Shown in pieces: positions 62,901 through 64,000 of a stretch of DNA of 64,000 bases. Below the pieces are notes generated by a model, which had not been told where the DNA came from, searched no databases, and saw nothing but the letters and a program-made list of their open reading frames with translations. The stretch lies in the NCBI RefSeq assembly GCF_004335085.1, contig NZ_RQRS01000001.1, positions 124,001-188,000 of the forward strand, given 5' to 3'. The stretch's first letter is position 1. Each line of letters opens with the position of its first letter. The stretch comes from Pedobacter nototheniae. Lineage in GTDB: Bacteria > Bacteroidota > Bacteroidia > Sphingobacteriales > Sphingobacteriaceae. Made by a program: the position numbers and the translations under genes.

Positions 62901-63611
62901 AGTGATAGTTACCGATGGGCAATTTCTCAAGGTTTTTCTGATACAAATGGTGTATTGAGCAAAACTGGTGAGGGAGGAGTGCAGTATGGATATAAAAGTG
63001 ATGGTAAATATGGTTATTGGTCAAATGATTCTATATTTCAAACGGGCACTACTAGTTATTTTAACGCTGTAACTGGGAAAGTTGAGCAAAGTGTGAACAC
63101 AGGTGATTTTGTTTCAACTTGGCATATGTTAAATGACGATCAGACTTGGAAAGATTTTGCTAATGGTACAAGTAAGGTCAATTGGGGCTTAACTTTAGGG
63201 ACTACTAGTTTGCAAAATATTTCTGGGTCTGTTAGATTGTCTACTGTAAAATTAGGTTTCAGCCCTAAATATTATAGTAATGCATGGACAGGGAATAGAT
63301 ATGCAAAAACCTTTAATGTCGGAAAAATAGGTGCTATTACTTCAAGAGGATTAGTAGTAGCAGGAATTGCAGTAGATGGATATAGCTGGTATAAAGGCGA
63401 TATTAGTGACAATAAGATGACGACTAATACAACGATGGCTCTATGGGGTCTAACAGGAGTAGGAACTGTTCCCTCAATATTTTATTTTGGAGCTGAGGCA
63501 TTTGTACCTGGTGGTTTTGAAGGATTAATGAATGGAGCTGAGCAAGGGTTTGCAGAAACAAAAAGAATTTTAGGACCAAGTTGGAGGCCCATGCCATTAG
63601 GAGGCAAATAA
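59955..63611 (+). CDS. RHS repeat-associated core protein with variable C-terminal tip (secreted)
   Basis: 1,218 residues from the ATG at 59955; an ATG six codons earlier is possible. Signal peptide (VFTEIVISALPVLSQ), a DUF6443-like opening (QVTRTYSDGFGRVQQIVVAG), many YD/RHS repeats, and the core end RMYDAALGRFIAVDPMAEAS, then YHYSMDNPVMFNDPMGDL. The ~290-residue tip after this is Gly/Tyr/Trp-rich and ends with a hydrophobic stretch (GLVVAGIAVDGYSWYKGD; MALWGLTGVGTVPSIFYFGA). Family knowledge: RHS cores form a shell that encloses a toxic tip. The tip's activity is unknown; membrane insertion is one option. Confidence 0.85.
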   Translation: MKRYLIYTIIVFTEIVISALPVLSQNKTFVQQEVVKIEGVLTDGQLSTLTPLQKQVTRTYSDGFGRVQQIVVAGGSPNGKDLIQHKSYDNIGRESKIYLPYASLNNNAAFRSNAVAEQNAFYSTAGQKTATDSSPFSQQVFENSPLQRVLQLGSVGAGFQPGEHYKTMAYGTNLSSETIRRWQPDGNDAGIWPAGTLDVSMITDESGTKTAVYTDAMGQTVLKRQWLGQGGISWLNTFYVYDDLGQLVFAIPPKAFALMESLGNYTLSQPEVAKLIFSYVYDEKGRPIEKTVPGSSAVYMVYDRMDRLVLAQDGNLRTQGKWNYIKYDSRQNPVSQGIYNDGSSRTAMQAYVSAINYNNTYFEVRNGDGATGFYTNNTFPASNIEPLAYSYFDNYDLDGNGTPDYVYQTQGLNGEATATDYISGLPTIIRKRTVGTGLSNIWLSTVMFYNRKGQLIQTLGNNQLNANLASVKTLVRDFTGKTKLTKIIHAGATTVTIQTAYTFDHMDRLKIVDESYNGATAVRVAAYEYNEIGQLVDKKLHSTNAGSSYLQSVDYRYNIRGQLTSINNGSLTADSRNDDTNDVFGMELLYDQTDASLGNTSYYNGMISAVKWKTNAPGVTSGNEKSYRFNYDALLRLTSANYADRSAGNGWGNIGAFDEKNISYDLNGNILSLQRNAILNGNITAVDDLNYSYDGNRLSNVADGAGGSYNVFGFKNLTGSVNSYVYADNGNLTVDPKKGLGLSYNVLNRTERIMVNTASGRYIDYTYDAGGSMIRKQAIDNGALVKTTDYIEGFVYENGTLAYFGATEGRVRNAAGNLKQEYIIKDQQGNARVSFEEQNGIAVVRQENSYYPFGLSMPGNTVPTAANKNLYNRGSEWQDDFGDLPDLQQTFFRMYDAALGRFIAVDPMAEASESFGTYHYSMDNPVMFNDPMGDLTQQGDPGGRSNEPQAVNFHGGYGRIGAGSGNHWSDGIGYGDWSAWNGSDSYRWAISQGFSDTNGVLSKTGEGGVQYGYKSDGKYGYWSNDSIFQTGTTSYFNAVTGKVEQSVNTGDFVSTWHMLNDDQTWKDFANGTSKVNWGLTLGTTSLQNISGSVRLSTVKLGFSPKYYSNAWTGNRYAKTFNVGKIGAITSRGLVVAGIAVDGYSWYKGDISDNKMTTNTTMALWGLTGVGTVPSIFYFGAEAFVPGGFEGLMNGAEQGFAETKRILGPSWRPMPLGGK

Positions 63612-63623
63612 AAAAAATGGATT

Positions 63624-64000
63624 ATGAAAATTAAAGAGGCATATTATTATTTTTATTATACTATTTACAAGGCTTGGAGTAAAAATTACAATCCCCTTCT
63701 AACCAATAGATTTAAAGCAGATATATGTATTACTGTTCTTCAAATATGGATGATAATTGCTTTATATGCTTATATGAGTATCTTCCTAGGTGTAAGGATT
63801 GAACTTTCAATCGGGCAGCCACTTGGTTTCATACCTTTCCTCTTAGCGTTTTGTACAACATTGTATTTTTTTACTTTTTCAAATAAATGGAAATCTTCTT
63901 TTGAAGAGTTTGAAAAATGGCCTAAGAAGAAAAAACGGATTGGAAGTTTAATTGTCTGGTGTGTTGTAATTTTTATTCTTTTTAACTTGGTTTTTTCAGT
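63624..64000 (+). CDS. Membrane protein, candidate immunity to the RHS tip (partial)
   Basis: An ATG at 63624 starts a frame that stays open to the window edge (over 125 residues). Three hydrophobic segments are visible (CITVLQIWMIIALYAYMSIF; GFIPFLLAFCTTLYFFTF; LIVWCVVIFILFNLVFS), with a basic/acidic loop between the last two (EEFEKWPKKKKR). It follows the RHS gene by 12 nt, the place where the cognate immunity gene normally is. A membrane immunity protein would suit a membrane-acting tip. Confidence 0.6.
   Translation, partial: MKIKEAYYYFYYTIYKAWSKNYNPLLTNRFKADICITVLQIWMIIALYAYMSIFLGVRIELSIGQPLGFIPFLLAFCTTLYFFTFSNKWKSSFEEFEKWPKKKKRIGSLIVWCVVIFILFNLVFS

Overview
The window looks like a chromosome segment of a Bacteroidota bacterium of the Sphingobacteriaceae type (Pedobacter/Mucilaginibacter-like). 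This is judged from the low G+C content, the Bacteroidota lipoprotein and toxin leaders, the PcfJ/PcfK- and DUF4468-type proteins, and the fibre and RHS families present. No species can be fixed from the sequence alone.

Region 1 (1-34.68 kb) is best read as the right-hand part of an integrated element. A 3' tRNA-Ala(GGC) half with no 5' half lies at 34634-34680, directly before a strong native-looking terminator. This is the scar expected at one end of an element integrated into a tRNA gene. The intact tRNA and the integrase would then lie left of position 1. Within the element, 17-32 kb is a phage early/regulatory block: a CI-like S24 repressor (29191) with palindromic operators, a LuxR-type regulator, Rha-like and HTH proteins, an SbcC-like ATPase, RecT (broken by an in-frame amber codon), an MBL hydrolase, PcfK/PcfJ, a replication protein and a small nuclease. 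The packaging genes follow leftward (ParB-like, small and large terminase, portal, a MuF head protein fused to an HExxH domain). They stop at 6.1 kb with no capsid or tail genes, so the phage is truncated or remodelled. Cargo is inserted at several points: a MazF-like toxin, a coiled-coil membrane protein, PIN and HEPN proteins (12.2-16.9 kb); a Panacea-like protein followed by a large membrane protein next to the attachment scar (32.1-34.5 kb); and a lipoprotein ending in a Tae4-like amidase domain with a probable periplasmic immunity partner (3.0-5.4 kb).

Region 2 (35.3-55.5 kb) is one plus-strand locus for a type II secretion/type IV pilus-like machine: major pseudopilin, prepilin peptidase, GspE ATPase, GspD secretin, PilM/N-, PilO- and GspC/PilP-like inner-membrane parts, an FN3 lipoprotein, and at the far end a GspK/PilX-like protein, two minor pseudopilins and GspF. 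Eight tandem Sec-exported fibre paralogues are inserted between the two halves (43.5-50.8 kb). They have different N-terminal heads and a shared, mosaic C-terminal module. A DUF7336 protein and a minisatellite of seventeen 21-bp units (51.7-52.0 kb) follow them. I infer that the fibres are substrates or surface products of the machine.

Region 3 (56.1-64 kb) is a two-gene secreted RHS locus. The first gene (SpvB/RHS N-terminal type with a PKD domain) carries a one-base frameshift. The second is an RHS-core protein with a glycine-rich, partly hydrophobic C-terminal tip. It is followed by a membrane protein that runs off the window and is a candidate immunity protein.
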